Shown here: positions 31,955-40,296 of the stretch, in pieces
Position numbering within the stretch: the stretch's first letter is position 1
Layout of the letters: every line of letters begins with the position of its first letter
From: Roseiflexus sp034432635
GTDB taxonomy: Bacteria; Chloroflexota; Chloroflexia; Chloroflexales; Roseiflexaceae
Direction of reading: 5' to 3'
Assembly: GCA_034432635.1 (NCBI GenBank)
Contig: DAOUBK010000082.1
Span: 5,283 to 69,282 of the forward strand
DNA: 64,000 nt
The notes under the pieces: generated by a model
What the model saw: the letters and a program-made list of their open reading frames with translations, nothing else
Told to the model about the DNA's origin: nothing
The model's database searches: none
Position numbers and translations under genes: made by a program

Positions 31955-32977
31955 TCAGGCAGCGCCGGAGGAGCGGGTCAGCACACGATAGCAGATCATC
32001 CCGACGGGGAGCATCATCCAGAAACTGATCAGGCGGAACAGAATAGCGGCGCCCAGCGCGGCTTCGAGGGGCACCCCCTGGGCATGGAGCGCAACGGTCA
32101 GGGCGGCTTCAACAGTTCCGCCGCCGCCGGGCAACAGGGTAAAGACACTGACGATCAGCGTCAAGCCGTAGGCAGCAAACATTGCCGCAATCGGCGGATC
32201 GGCGCTGAGGCTGTGGAGGATCGCCAGCAACGCCAGGCTATGGCAGCAAAAGATGAGCAACTGCAATCCGACCAGTGAAACGATGCGGCGGGGTTGCTCC
32301 AGAATGAGGCGTCGGCTGGCAAGAATCTCATCGACCGCCTGAGTAACCTGAGCTGCGGTCAGCACCGGACCGAATAGGCGATTGACGATGCGTTTCAGAC
32401 GCAGTGCCCACTGCTGCAGGGTCGCATCAGGACGTGACGCCACGTAGATAGCGCCGCCCATCACCCCCAGCGCCACTGCCAGCGCACCATAACTCACCGA
32501 TGCGCCGCTCAGTCCGGTCGTGATCAGCAAATAGCACAGCCCATAACTGAACGCCACCAGCACGGCGCCATTCCAGCTCAACAACTCCATCCCCGCAACC
32601 ATAGCCACGCTACCGACCGGAAACCCGCGTCGACGGAGACTGGCGACCAGAAACGCATATGCGCCGACACTCCCGGCGGGGATCGCCTGGTTGATCAGGA
32701 TGGTCACCATTGCGGCAGCAGTCAACCACCAGAACCTGGCGCGATGACCAAGCATCGTCAGCACACGCCCATAGACCTGTCCCGCACACACAAAACCTGC
32801 CAGCACTGCACCAAACGCCAGCAGCAGGTAGTGCGGACGCACATTGCGCAGGAGCACAAAGGCTTTGATCACCTCTTCACGGTTGAGGTACGCCACTGCC
32901 ACAATGGCTGCCAGCAAAAGCAGCCCGATGATGGCGCCCAAGGGAGTACGTCGAAGCTGCGCGGTTTTCGTACTAAT
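31955..32977 (-). CDS. Lysylphosphatidylglycerol synthase TM-region family protein, probable ATT start
   Basis: About 340 residues, eight or so TM helices, of the LPG_synthase_TM (UPF0104) family; FTLLPGGGGTVEAALTVALH is the conserved C-terminal motif and NQAIPAGSVGAYAF the central one. Family members flip lipids or are the flippase half of MprF; no aminoacyl-transferase domain is present here. The start is unusual: GGAGGTGA at 32988-32981 lies 6 nt before ATT 32977, and no ATG, GTG or TTG lies in frame until TTG 32941, 42 nt from that SD and already at TM1. ATT gives the N-terminus ISTKTAQLRRTPLG. It is last in a set with E1 beta, E1 alpha and a sensor kinase. Confidence 0.88.
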   Translation of the reverse strand: MSTKTAQLRRTPLGAIIGLLLLAAIVAVAYLNREEVIKAFVLLRNVRPHYLLLAFGAVLAGFVCAGQVYGRVLTMLGHRARFWWLTAAAMVTILINQAIPAGSVGAYAFLVASLRRRGFPVGSVAMVAGMELLSWNGAVLVAFSYGLCYLLITTGLSGASVSYGALAVALGVMGGAIYVASRPDATLQQWALRLKRIVNRLFGPVLTAAQVTQAVDEILASRRLILEQPRRIVSLVGLQLLIFCCHSLALLAILHSLSADPPIAAMFAAYGLTLIVSVFTLLPGGGGTVEAALTVALHAQGVPLEAALGAAILFRLISFWMMLPVGMICYRVLTRSSGAA

Positions 32978-33004
32978 AAGTCACCTCCGCAACGCGTAAC
33001 ATGT

Positions 33005-33988
33005 TCAGTAGCGCGCCAGGCCACGCATTGCCGCTGCAATTTTCTGCGGGTTCAGCATAAAATGCTCTTCGAGCGGATCGGCAAATGGCGTGGCAAACAG
33101 ATCGGGGGACGCCAGGCGCCGTACCGGTGCATCCAGATATTCGAATGCATGCTCGGCAATGATCGCAGCAATCTCACCGCCAATGCCGCCGGTCAGCACG
33201 TCCTCATGCACAATCAGCGCCCGCCCGGTCTTCTCGACCGATGTCAGGATCGCCGCACGGTCGAGCGGCGCCAGGGTGCGCAGATCGATGACCTCCGCAT
33301 CAATTCCTTCAGCAGCGAGTTGTTCCGCCGCAGTAAGCGCATAGTGCACCATCAACCCGTAACTGAACACACTCATATCGGCGCCGCTCCGACGCACCAC
33401 CGCCTTCCCGATCGATTCGTGGTAGAGACCGTCTGGCACCTCGCCGCGCACCGAGCGGTAGAGTTGTTTATGCTCGAAAAAGATCACCGGGTCCGGATCA
33501 TGGATCGCGGCGATCAGCAAGCCTTTGGCATCGGCAGGGGTTGACGGGATGACGACCTTGATGCCGGGCGTGCTGGTAAACAGGCGCTCGACACTCTGCG
33601 AATGATAGAGCGCGCCGTGAATGCCAGCGCCAAACGGAGCACGGACAACAATCGGGCAGCTCCAATCGCCATTCGAACGGTACCGGAGACGCGCCGCCTC
33701 GTTGAGAATCTGATCGATCGCCGGGTAGATGTAGTCGGCAAACTGGATCTCGGCAATTGGCAGCAGACCATGGATCGCAGCTCCAATCGCAACCCCCACA
33801 ATAGCGCACTCAGCGATTGGCATATCGATCACGCGATGTTCGCCAAAACGCGCCAGCAACCCTTCGGTCGCCAGAAAAACACCGCCTCTGACGGCAACAT
33901 CCTCACCGAGAACGATGATCCGGTCATCGGCTGCCATCGCATCGTGCATTGCCGACCGGATCGCTTCGATGAATGTCATAACAGACAT
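33005..33988 (-). CDS. 2-oxoacid dehydrogenase E1 component, beta subunit
   Basis: A 327-residue transketolase-like pyrimidine-binding subunit: FIEAIRSAMHDAMAADDRII, LGEDVAVRGGVF, GIDMPIAE-like RVIDMPIAECAIVGVAIGAA and the C-terminal EDVLTGGIGGEIAAIIAEHAF are diagnostic of PdhB/BkdA2/AcoB. It follows E1 alpha by 31 nt. Together they form an alpha2beta2 ThDP enzyme decarboxylating pyruvate, a branched-chain 2-oxoacid or acetoin; sequence alone does not decide which. No E2 or E3 gene is in the window. ATG 33988 or 33979 may be the start. Confidence 0.93.
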   Translation of the reverse strand: MSVMTFIEAIRSAMHDAMAADDRIIVLGEDVAVRGGVFLATEGLLARFGEHRVIDMPIAECAIVGVAIGAAIHGLLPIAEIQFADYIYPAIDQILNEAARLRYRSNGDWSCPIVVRAPFGAGIHGALYHSQSVERLFTSTPGIKVVIPSTPADAKGLLIAAIHDPDPVIFFEHKQLYRSVRGEVPDGLYHESIGKAVVRRSGADMSVFSYGLMVHYALTAAEQLAAEGIDAEVIDLRTLAPLDRAAILTSVEKTGRALIVHEDVLTGGIGGEIAAIIAEHAFEYLDAPVRRLASPDLFATPFADPLEEHFMLNPQKIAAAMRGLARY

Positions 33989-34019
33989 ACGCTGTACTCA
34001 CGCCACTCTGTGCAAGACG

Positions 34020-35024
34020 TTATCCATACACATGATCGGCAATGCTTTCAACCGGGGGCCAGGGTGCTGCAAGCGCAGCATCGGTGGCCGCATCGACTTC
34101 GGCGCGCACCTCACGCCGCATTGTCTCAATCTCTTCGTGAGTCATAATCCCATGTTCCACCAGGTAGTGCTCGAAGCGCTTGATTGGATCACGCGCACGC
34201 CAGGATTCAACCTCTTCTGGTTTGCGATAGCGACGGTCATCATCGGCGCTGGTATGGGGGCGAAAACGGTACGTTTTGCATTCGAGCAACGTCGGGCCCC
34301 CGCCGTTACGCGCCCGTTCCATCGCCTGATGCGCGGCTTCGTACACGGCAAAGACATCGTTGCCATCGACAACCACACCGTGCATGCGATACCCAGCGGC
34401 CTTTACAGCAACATCTGACGCCGGAACTTCCTTGTGCACCGGCACCGAGATCGCGTACTGATTGTTCTCGCAGACAAAGACCGCTGGCAACTGATAGATC
34501 CCAGCGACGGTCAACCCTTCGTGCCAGGCTCCCTCCGCCGTTGCACCCTCGCCAAAGAGACCCATAACCGCGATGTCCTGCTCGCCCTTGACACGGAATG
34601 CCAACGCGATGCCCGTCACATGAACCAGATGACTTCCCACTGAACTGGAGCCGCTGACAATGCGGAGACGACGGCTGCTGAAATGCCCGAACATCTGTCG
34701 CCCGCCGCTCGATGGATCGTCCCGTCGCGCCATTGCATGCAACAGAATGTCCAGCACTGACTGACCAAGCGCCATTACCAGCGTCATATCGCGGTAGTAT
34801 GGCACCACGTAATCGTGACCCACGCGAATTGCCCAGGCGCATCCCACCTGGGTGGCTTCGTGACCTGCCGGAGTCACCACGAAGTGGGCGCGTCCCTGAC
34901 GGTTGAGCAACCAGAGCCGGTCATCGGTTTCACGCGACGCAATCATGGTGCGCAAACCGGCAATCAACCGCTGGCGGCTCAGTCCCAGGCGAATATGGGG
35001 TGGGACATCGTGCGCTTCTTCCAT
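34020..35024 (-). CDS. 2-oxoacid dehydrogenase E1 component, alpha subunit
   Basis: A 334-residue subunit with the ThDP-binding motif GLFGEGATAEGAWHEGL and ending AVFVCENNQYAIS; VVPYYRDMTLVMALG and ECKTYRFRPHTSADDDRRYR (the phosphorylation-loop region in eukaryotes) are also conserved. ATG 35024 has GGTGAGGG a few bases upstream; a reading from 35123 would overlap the kinase gene and was dropped. It lies 35 nt after the sensor kinase stop and 31 nt before E1 beta, forming an operon. Confidence 0.93.
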   Translation of the reverse strand: MEEAHDVPPHIRLGLSRQRLIAGLRTMIASRETDDRLWLLNRQGRAHFVVTPAGHEATQVGCAWAIRVGHDYVVPYYRDMTLVMALGQSVLDILLHAMARRDDPSSGGRQMFGHFSSRRLRIVSGSSSVGSHLVHVTGIALAFRVKGEQDIAVMGLFGEGATAEGAWHEGLTVAGIYQLPAVFVCENNQYAISVPVHKEVPASDVAVKAAGYRMHGVVVDGNDVFAVYEAAHQAMERARNGGGPTLLECKTYRFRPHTSADDDRRYRKPEEVESWRARDPIKRFEHYLVEHGIMTHEEIETMRREVRAEVDAATDAALAAPWPPVESIADHVYG

Positions 35025-35059
35025 AACCCTCACCACCAGATATACTATACTTCGTCTCA

Positions 35060-36694
35060 TCATGCAAGCGGCACGCGCAGTTCGACCGTCGTGCCTTCCC
35101 CTTCCGCCGAGCGAATCCGGCACTCACCGCCGATCAGACGTGCGCGCTCACGCATATTTAGCAAACCAAGCGATCCACGGGTATTGTAATTCGATTCGAC
35201 TGCCGCAAGGTTGAAGCCCCGCCCCCGATCCCGCACACTGGCCATCAGGTATCCTTCCTCCATGTACAGGTAGATAACCACTTCATCAGTGCGCGCGTGT
35301 TTGCGCGCATTGTTCACTGCCTCCTGGATGATGATGAAAATCGCGCCTTCGATTTCGACCGGCAGGCGGGGAATGCTCGATGGCGCTTCGAGACGCAGTT
35401 TCATCATTCCCGCAGGATCGCGGAAGCGCGCCACGTACTGTTGCAATGTCGCCAGCAATCCCTGCGTTTCGAGACCAAGCGGGCGAAGCTCAAAGAGCAG
35501 GGTACGAATATCGTAAGCCGTCTTTTGCACCAGATCGGCAAGCACGTTCAATTCACTTTCGACCCGTTCCGGCATTGCGCGCAGCAATTTCTTGATGAAC
35601 TCAATATTCATCGCTATTGCCGCAATGCTCTGGGTCGGACCATCGTGCAGATCGCGCGCAATCGCCGCCCGCACCTCGGCTTCTTTGGCGAGCAACCGGT
35701 CGCGCTCTTCTTTCAGATGACGCACCAGACGGGCGTTTTCGACCGCGATTGCAGCCTGGATGGCCAGCGTTGTCAGCAGGCGCAGGTCCTGTTCGTCAAA
35801 AGGCGTGCCATCGCGCTTGTTGAGCACCTGCATCACTCCAACGACGCGCTCGCCGATGCGCATGGGAGCACAGAGGATCTGGCGGGTTACAAAATCGACA
35901 TCACGCGCCACTCCGTCGAACCAGCGTGGATCCTGTTCGACATCATTGACGATCTGACCGATGCCATTCGTTGCCACCCAACCGGCGATGCCACGATCGA
36001 GCGGAATGCGAAACTCACGTTGCTCGCCGGTATGGGGATCCGGCAGTTCGAGCACCAGTTCGCGCGTTTGTTCATCGAGGAGCATGATCGAGCATCGCTC
36101 GGCGCCCATAGCCTGCGGCACCTGGTTGCGAATATCGTTCAGCAGGCTGGAGAGATCGAGGTTACTCGCCAGCGCCTGCCCGACCTGATAGAGCAGGTGC
36201 AGTTCGCGCAGATCCTGCTCGGCACGACGAAGACGCGCCAGTTTATCAGCTTCTCCGCCAATGGCGCGCACCAGCAGCATGGCCAGGTCATCGTCCGGCG
36301 CCGGCGCTGGACGTTCTGTGTCGGTGTCGAGAATGACCAGGTGGAGCAGACCAACGGTGTGCGAACCGCTCGACAACGGGAGTTCGAGCAGTTTGCGTTC
36401 ATCATCGAGCGTATAGTATCCGATGGTCGGTTCACGCCCCTCTTCGCGGCGTGCAAAAGTTTCGCGCGCTTCTGCAATCAAGGCGCCAGCCTCAGCATCG
36501 ATAATGCCGTGGTGCAGGCGGATGACTTCGCCATGCGGGGCATGGTAGAGCAATGCTCCTCCCTGAGCGGGCCAGAGGGCAACGAGTCGCTCCAACGATG
36601 CCTGAAGCAGTTCATGCACGTCCTGATGCCCCCCAGCCGAAATGAGTTGCCCCAGGGTTTGCAATTGACGCTGATCAAGGAGCAGTGGCGCCAT
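35060..36694 (-). CDS. GAF-GAF sensor histidine kinase (HisKA_3/NarX class)
   Basis: A 544-residue soluble kinase: two GAF-like sensor domains (about 20-165 and 170-335), the second ending IAVENARLVRHLKEERDRL, a HisKA_3 domain with the phospho-His in ARDLHDGPTQSIAA (near 355), and an HATPase with QEAVNNARKHA and GRGFN, then RGSLGLLNMRERARLIGG. No TM helix is seen. The cognate LuxR-type regulator is not adjacent. ATG 36694 has GAGGT 5 nt upstream and is preferred to starts up to 36769. It heads a set with the E1 dehydrogenase genes, so it may sense a metabolite or redox signal linked to that enzyme (inference). Confidence 0.92.
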   Translation of the reverse strand: MAPLLLDQRQLQTLGQLISAGGHQDVHELLQASLERLVALWPAQGGALLYHAPHGEVIRLHHGIIDAEAGALIAEARETFARREEGREPTIGYYTLDDERKLLELPLSSGSHTVGLLHLVILDTDTERPAPAPDDDLAMLLVRAIGGEADKLARLRRAEQDLRELHLLYQVGQALASNLDLSSLLNDIRNQVPQAMGAERCSIMLLDEQTRELVLELPDPHTGEQREFRIPLDRGIAGWVATNGIGQIVNDVEQDPRWFDGVARDVDFVTRQILCAPMRIGERVVGVMQVLNKRDGTPFDEQDLRLLTTLAIQAAIAVENARLVRHLKEERDRLLAKEAEVRAAIARDLHDGPTQSIAAIAMNIEFIKKLLRAMPERVESELNVLADLVQKTAYDIRTLLFELRPLGLETQGLLATLQQYVARFRDPAGMMKLRLEAPSSIPRLPVEIEGAIFIIIQEAVNNARKHARTDEVVIYLYMEEGYLMASVRDRGRGFNLAAVESNYNTRGSLGLLNMRERARLIGGECRIRSAEGEGTTVELRVPLA

Positions 36695-36798
36695 AGCAGA
36701 CCTCACAGCGGTAGCATTTTTCGTACTGTACGGCATTGGACGATCTCTGTCAATGCCGCACATCTTCATATATCATACATCATACCGGAAGAGTATGG

Positions 36799-36826
36799 TT
36801 GCCAGCGGTGCAAACTCTGGTACACT
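36799..36826 (+). promoter_or_regulatory. Predicted promoter of the monooxygenase-SDR pair
   Basis: TTGCCA (36799-36804), 16-bp spacer, TACACT (36821-36826) with TGG directly before it. ATG at 36938, leader about 105 nt. Confidence 0.55.
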
Positions 36827-36937
36827 GGTACATACGTAATGAAGATATGACGATCCGCAGGTCTGTCGCAATTGACGAAACGGTCATATCTCATCCGGTG
36901 CGAGTGCTTCGCCTATTCGCCAGAAGCAGGTAAGACA

Positions 36938-38440
36938 ATGTCTAAGCCTTCTGCCACTCATGTTGACGTTCTCATCGTCGGAGCCGGTCTCTCCGGTATT
37001 TGCGCTGCGTACTACATTCAGACGCATTGCCCGACGCGAACCTTCATCATTCTTGAGAGCCGTGACGCCATCGGCGGCACATGGGACCTCTTCCGCTATC
37101 CAGGAGTCCGTTCGGACTCGGATATGCACACGCTGGGCTACAGTTTTCGTCCCTGGCGCGGGTTAAAGTCGATGGCGGACGGGCCATCGATCCTGCATTA
37201 CATCGAGGAGACGGCGCGTGAATACGGGATTGATCGAAAAATCCACTTCGGGCATCGTGTTCTCCGCGCAGCCTGGTCGTCCGTCGATGCACGGTGGAGC
37301 GTGGACGCGGTGCGCGTGTCGGAGGGAACAACAGTCCGGTTCACCTGCAACTTCCTCTTTATGTGTACCGGATACTACAATTACGAACAGGGCTACACGC
37401 CGGACTGGCAGGGGGTCGATCGTTTTCGCGGACGGATTGTTCACCCTCAACACTGGCCCGGCGATCTCGATTACGCCGGAAAGCGTATTGTGCTGATCGG
37501 GAGTGGGGCAACGGCAGTGACGCTGGCGCCAGCACTAGCGCACCATGCGGCACACGTAACCATTCTCCAGCGCTCACCGACCTATGTCGTCGCACTACCG
37601 GCAGAAGACCCGGTGATGCGGCGGCTCTACCGGATCTTCCCCGCACATGTTGCCTATCCGCTGGCACGCTGGTGGTCCATCGGGATTGGTATCTACTTCT
37701 ACACCCTGGCGCGTCGCCTGCCTGACGCTACCCGGCGCAACATTCTCAATCAGGTGCGGGCGCACCTGGGACCCGATTTCGATGTCGAAACCCATTTCAA
37801 TCCGCGCTACAATCCGTGGGACCAGCGGCTCTGCGTGGCGCCGGATGGTGACCTGTTTCAGGCGATCAGGTCTGGCAGGGTGTCGATCGTTACCGATCAG
37901 ATCGAGACGTTTACCGAAACCGGGGTGCGCCTCTCCTCCGGCGCCGAACTCAGCGCCGACATTATTGTGACGGCTACCGGCCTGGCACTGAAACTGATGG
38001 GCGGGGCGCAGATCGTCGTCGATGGCGTTCCGGTCGACCTGGGAAAGACGGTAACCTACAAAGGCGCTATGTTCAGCAATGTGCCCAACCTGGCGCTGGC
38101 ATTTGGCTATACCAACGCCTCGTGGACATTGAAGTGCGAACTGATAGCGCGCTTCGTGTGCCGTCTGTTGAACCATATGGAACGCCACGGGTATGTTCAG
38201 TGCACACCACGGCTTCCCGATCCTGCGCTGGCAAAGGAACCGGCGGTAACGCTCACTTCTGGCTACATCCAGCGCGCGATCGACGTCATCCCTCGTCAAT
38301 CGGCACGCGCGCCCTGGAAGGCGTACCAGAACTATCTCCGCGATGTTCTATGTCTGCGCTTCGGTCGGCTTCACGACGGCGCAATGGAATTCGTCCGACC
38401 GGGCTATCCCCGGTTGCCGGTGGTTCGAGGGGAACGGTAG
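36938..38440 (+). CDS. Baeyer-Villiger-type flavin monooxygenase
   Basis: A 500-residue FAD/NADPH enzyme. The first Rossmann motif is VDVLIVGAGLSGICAAYYI, FRYPGVRSDSDMHTLGYSF is typical of class B monooxygenases, and the fingerprint FRGRIVHPQHWP at about residue 166 fits FxGxxxHxxxW(P/D); the second Rossmann motif is RIVLIGSGATAV. It inserts oxygen next to ketones or oxidises soft nucleophiles; the substrate is unknown. ATG 36938 gives the normal N-terminus. The downstream SDR overlaps its stop by one base, a common pairing in which the SDR makes or removes the ketone. Confidence 0.92.
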   Translation: MSKPSATHVDVLIVGAGLSGICAAYYIQTHCPTRTFIILESRDAIGGTWDLFRYPGVRSDSDMHTLGYSFRPWRGLKSMADGPSILHYIEETAREYGIDRKIHFGHRVLRAAWSSVDARWSVDAVRVSEGTTVRFTCNFLFMCTGYYNYEQGYTPDWQGVDRFRGRIVHPQHWPGDLDYAGKRIVLIGSGATAVTLAPALAHHAAHVTILQRSPTYVVALPAEDPVMRRLYRIFPAHVAYPLARWWSIGIGIYFYTLARRLPDATRRNILNQVRAHLGPDFDVETHFNPRYNPWDQRLCVAPDGDLFQAIRSGRVSIVTDQIETFTETGVRLSSGAELSADIIVTATGLALKLMGGAQIVVDGVPVDLGKTVTYKGAMFSNVPNLALAFGYTNASWTLKCELIARFVCRLLNHMERHGYVQCTPRLPDPALAKEPAVTLTSGYIQRAIDVIPRQSARAPWKAYQNYLRDVLCLRFGRLHDGAMEFVRPGYPRLPVVRGER

Positions 38441-39261
38441 TGGCACAGCGAATGCGTCTTGCGGATCGGACAGCGGTCGTCACCGGCGCAGCCAGTGGTA
38501 TCGGCAGAGCCGTTGCCGTATCGCTGGCGCGGCGTCGTTGCCACCTTGCGCTTGTGGATATCAACCAGACCGGGTTGGAGCATACCGCAGCACTGGTTGC
38601 AACCCACGGCGTGCGTGTGAGTTGTCATTGCCTGGATGTGGCTGACGCGGCGGCGGTCGCGGCGCTGCCCGATACCGTGTGTCGTGTCCACGCCGGTGTT
38701 GATGTGCTGGTCAACAGCGCCGGTGTCGCCATGTGGGGAACATTCGAGCAGGTCAGTGCCACCGACTTCGAGTGGCTGTTCGGGATTAACGTTCACGGTC
38801 TCGTGCGCATGACGCGCGCGTTTCTGCCACTCCTGAAAGCAAGCGACGACGCCCGCCTGGTCAATGTATCGAGCGTATACGGGTTGGTGGCTCCACCGGG
38901 GCAGGCGGCATATGCAGCAAGCAAATTCGCAGTGCGCGGTTTCTCCGAAGCGCTGCGCCACGAACTGGAGCATACATCGGTTGGCGTCACGATCGTTCTG
39001 CCGGCTGGCGTGGCAACATCCATTTCCAGACACGCACGCCGCCCCGCGGCGCTTTCGGATGAGGAATTCGAGCAGGGGATGGCACGAGCGCGGAGATTGT
39101 TGAGACTGCCGCCAGAGATCGCGGGCGAGACCATCGTTCGAGGAATCGAAGAACGCAAGGCACGGGTGCTGATCGGCGCCGACGCTCGATTGATCGATCT
39201 GCTGGTGCGCATCGCTCCGGTGTCGTACTGGCGGATTATGCAACTCGTGATACGCCGATGA
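38440..39261 (+). CDS. Short-chain dehydrogenase/reductase
   Basis: A 273-residue classical SDR. Cofactor motif TAVVTGAASGIGRAVAVS, NSAGVAMWG, catalytic Ser in NVSSVYGLVAPPGQ and YAASK. Asp in ALVDINQTG suggests NAD(H) preference. GTG 38440 overlaps the monooxygenase TAG (TAGTG) and has GAGGGG 7 nt upstream; ATG 38452 is an alternative. The C-terminal MARARRLLRLPPEIAGETIV and WRIMQLVIRR resemble lipid- or steroid-acting SDRs. It is probably cotranslated with the monooxygenase. Confidence 0.92.
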   Translation: MAQRMRLADRTAVVTGAASGIGRAVAVSLARRRCHLALVDINQTGLEHTAALVATHGVRVSCHCLDVADAAAVAALPDTVCRVHAGVDVLVNSAGVAMWGTFEQVSATDFEWLFGINVHGLVRMTRAFLPLLKASDDARLVNVSSVYGLVAPPGQAAYAASKFAVRGFSEALRHELEHTSVGVTIVLPAGVATSISRHARRPAALSDEEFEQGMARARRLLRLPPEIAGETIVRGIEERKARVLIGADARLIDLLVRIAPVSYWRIMQLVIRR

Positions 39262-39347
39262 TCACAGACTGTTTTCTAGACGCATTGGTGCGTCTGTCCG
39301 GCGAAGGAAACAATCGGTACAGGTTAGCAACTCTTAACACATCGCAC

Positions 39348-39376
39348 TTGCACTCCTCCTGTTCGCGTAGTACAAT
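39348..39376 (+). promoter_or_regulatory. Sigma-A promoter of hpf
   Basis: TTGCAC (39348-39353), 17-bp spacer, TACAAT (39371-39376). Transcript start near 39383 gives a leader of about 245 nt. The 366-bp gap 39262-39627 holds only this promoter and the leader hairpin. Confidence 0.75.
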
Positions 39377-39513
39377 AAGATAACAATTGTGAGTCTATCG
39401 CCTCTACTGAATATTCGTAGCCTGGAAAGGACGACAAACGTGATCCAGATCGTTTGTGGCCCGCACGGTTACGGAGACGCGCATACTGCTATCGTTGTTC
39501 GTTGATGACAGAC

Positions 39514-39549
39514 AAAGCCCTCAGCCGCCTGGTGGTGGTTGGGGGCTTT
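39514..39549 (+). terminator. Terminator-like hairpin inside the hpf leader
   Basis: AAAGCCCTCAGCC (39514-39526) pairs with GGTTGGGGGCTTT (39537-39549), 13 pairs including two G-U, 10-nt loop. It sits between the promoter and the hpf start and could act as an attenuator or a processed leader. No T-tract beyond TTT. Confidence 0.5.
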
Positions 39550-39627
39550 CTGCATCCTTTGTGGCATTGCCGCCACCTTATCGTCGTTCGCCCGTCACTG
39601 ATGCGGGCAGTAAGGCAGGAGGCCGTT

Positions 39628-40209
39628 ATGGACCTAATCGTGAAAAGCCGCAATGGCAAAATCTCGGAGCGTCAGCGTCAGCACATCGAGCAAAAACTCT
39701 CACGTCTCGACCGGTATCTCGACCGGATCGCTCAGGTCACAGTCGAGCATATGGAAGAAATGCGGCGCAACGAGGGAAATGTCCATCGCGTGCAGGTGAC
39801 GGTTGTTGGTGACCATGGCGTTCTGGTACGCGCCGAGCGACGGGCGCCGGAGCTCTACGCCGCAATCGATGAGGTGTATGATACGCTCCAGCGTCAGATC
39901 GAGCGCTACAAGGATAAACACTGGCGACGCGGAAAATTGCGTCGTCAGGGCGGGCAGATTGTCGAGGCGTTGCCCGAACTGACCGCTGCTTCGCTTGCCG
40001 ACACCGGGGAAGAGGAGGAACGACCACGCATCGTCCGCACGAAGGAGTTTCAGGTCAAACCGATGTACAGTGACGAAGCAGTAGAGCAGATGGAGTTGCT
40101 GGGACACAACTTCTTCATCTTCCAAGATGCGGACACTGGAAAACTGAATGTGCTCTACCGCCGCCAGGACGGTCATTACGGTCTGATCGTGCCAGAAGTC
40201 AGTAGTTGA
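39628..40209 (+). CDS. hpf: Long-form ribosome hibernation promoting factor
   Basis: A 193-residue protein. The N-terminal ribosome-binding domain (about 1-100: MDLIVKSRNGKISERQRQHI onward) blocks the decoding centre, and the C-terminal dimerisation domain (about 135-190: RTKEFQVKPMYSDEAVEQM, then FFIFQDADTGKLNVLYRR) pairs 70S ribosomes into 100S. ATG 39628 has AGGAGG 7 nt upstream; the frame is open further upstream but that region is leader. It ends in two tandem hairpins. Confidence 0.95.
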   Translation: MDLIVKSRNGKISERQRQHIEQKLSRLDRYLDRIAQVTVEHMEEMRRNEGNVHRVQVTVVGDHGVLVRAERRAPELYAAIDEVYDTLQRQIERYKDKHWRRGKLRRQGGQIVEALPELTAASLADTGEEEERPRIVRTKEFQVKPMYSDEAVEQMELLGHNFFIFQDADTGKLNVLYRRQDGHYGLIVPEVSS

Positions 40210-40224
40210 GACCACATACACAGC

Positions 40225-40281
40225 AGGCGCGGCACGATCTGCGCCGCGCCTCTGAACAAAGCCCCGCCAATGCGGGGCTTT
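40225..40281. terminator. Two tandem hairpins after hpf
   Basis: Hairpin 1: AGGCGCGGC (40225-40233) with GCCGCGCCT (40243-40251). Hairpin 2: AAAGCCCCGC (40258-40267), CAAT loop, GCGGGGCTTT (40272-40281). The second is a symmetrical A-stem-T terminator able to serve hpf and the convergent Memo-family gene. Confidence 0.75.
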
Positions 40282-40296
40282 GCGTTTCTCGTGGTG

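Noticed and set aside
35039..35067. TTGCAT-17-TATATC as a promoter for E1 alpha on the minus strand
   Set aside because: A start from this -10 would fall within the SD of E1 alpha, leaving no usable ribosome binding site; cotranscription with the kinase is simpler.
35297..36850. 517-codon open frame antisense to the GAF sensor kinase
   Set aside because: It is an antisense shadow of a high-GC gene with clear HisKA_3 and HATPase motifs; the antisense protein shows no domain and no SD.
39454..39627. Extension of hpf to an upstream start or a leader peptide
   Set aside because: The frame is open but begins inside the leader, covers the hairpin, and the normal HPF N-terminus with AGGAGG SD is at 39628.
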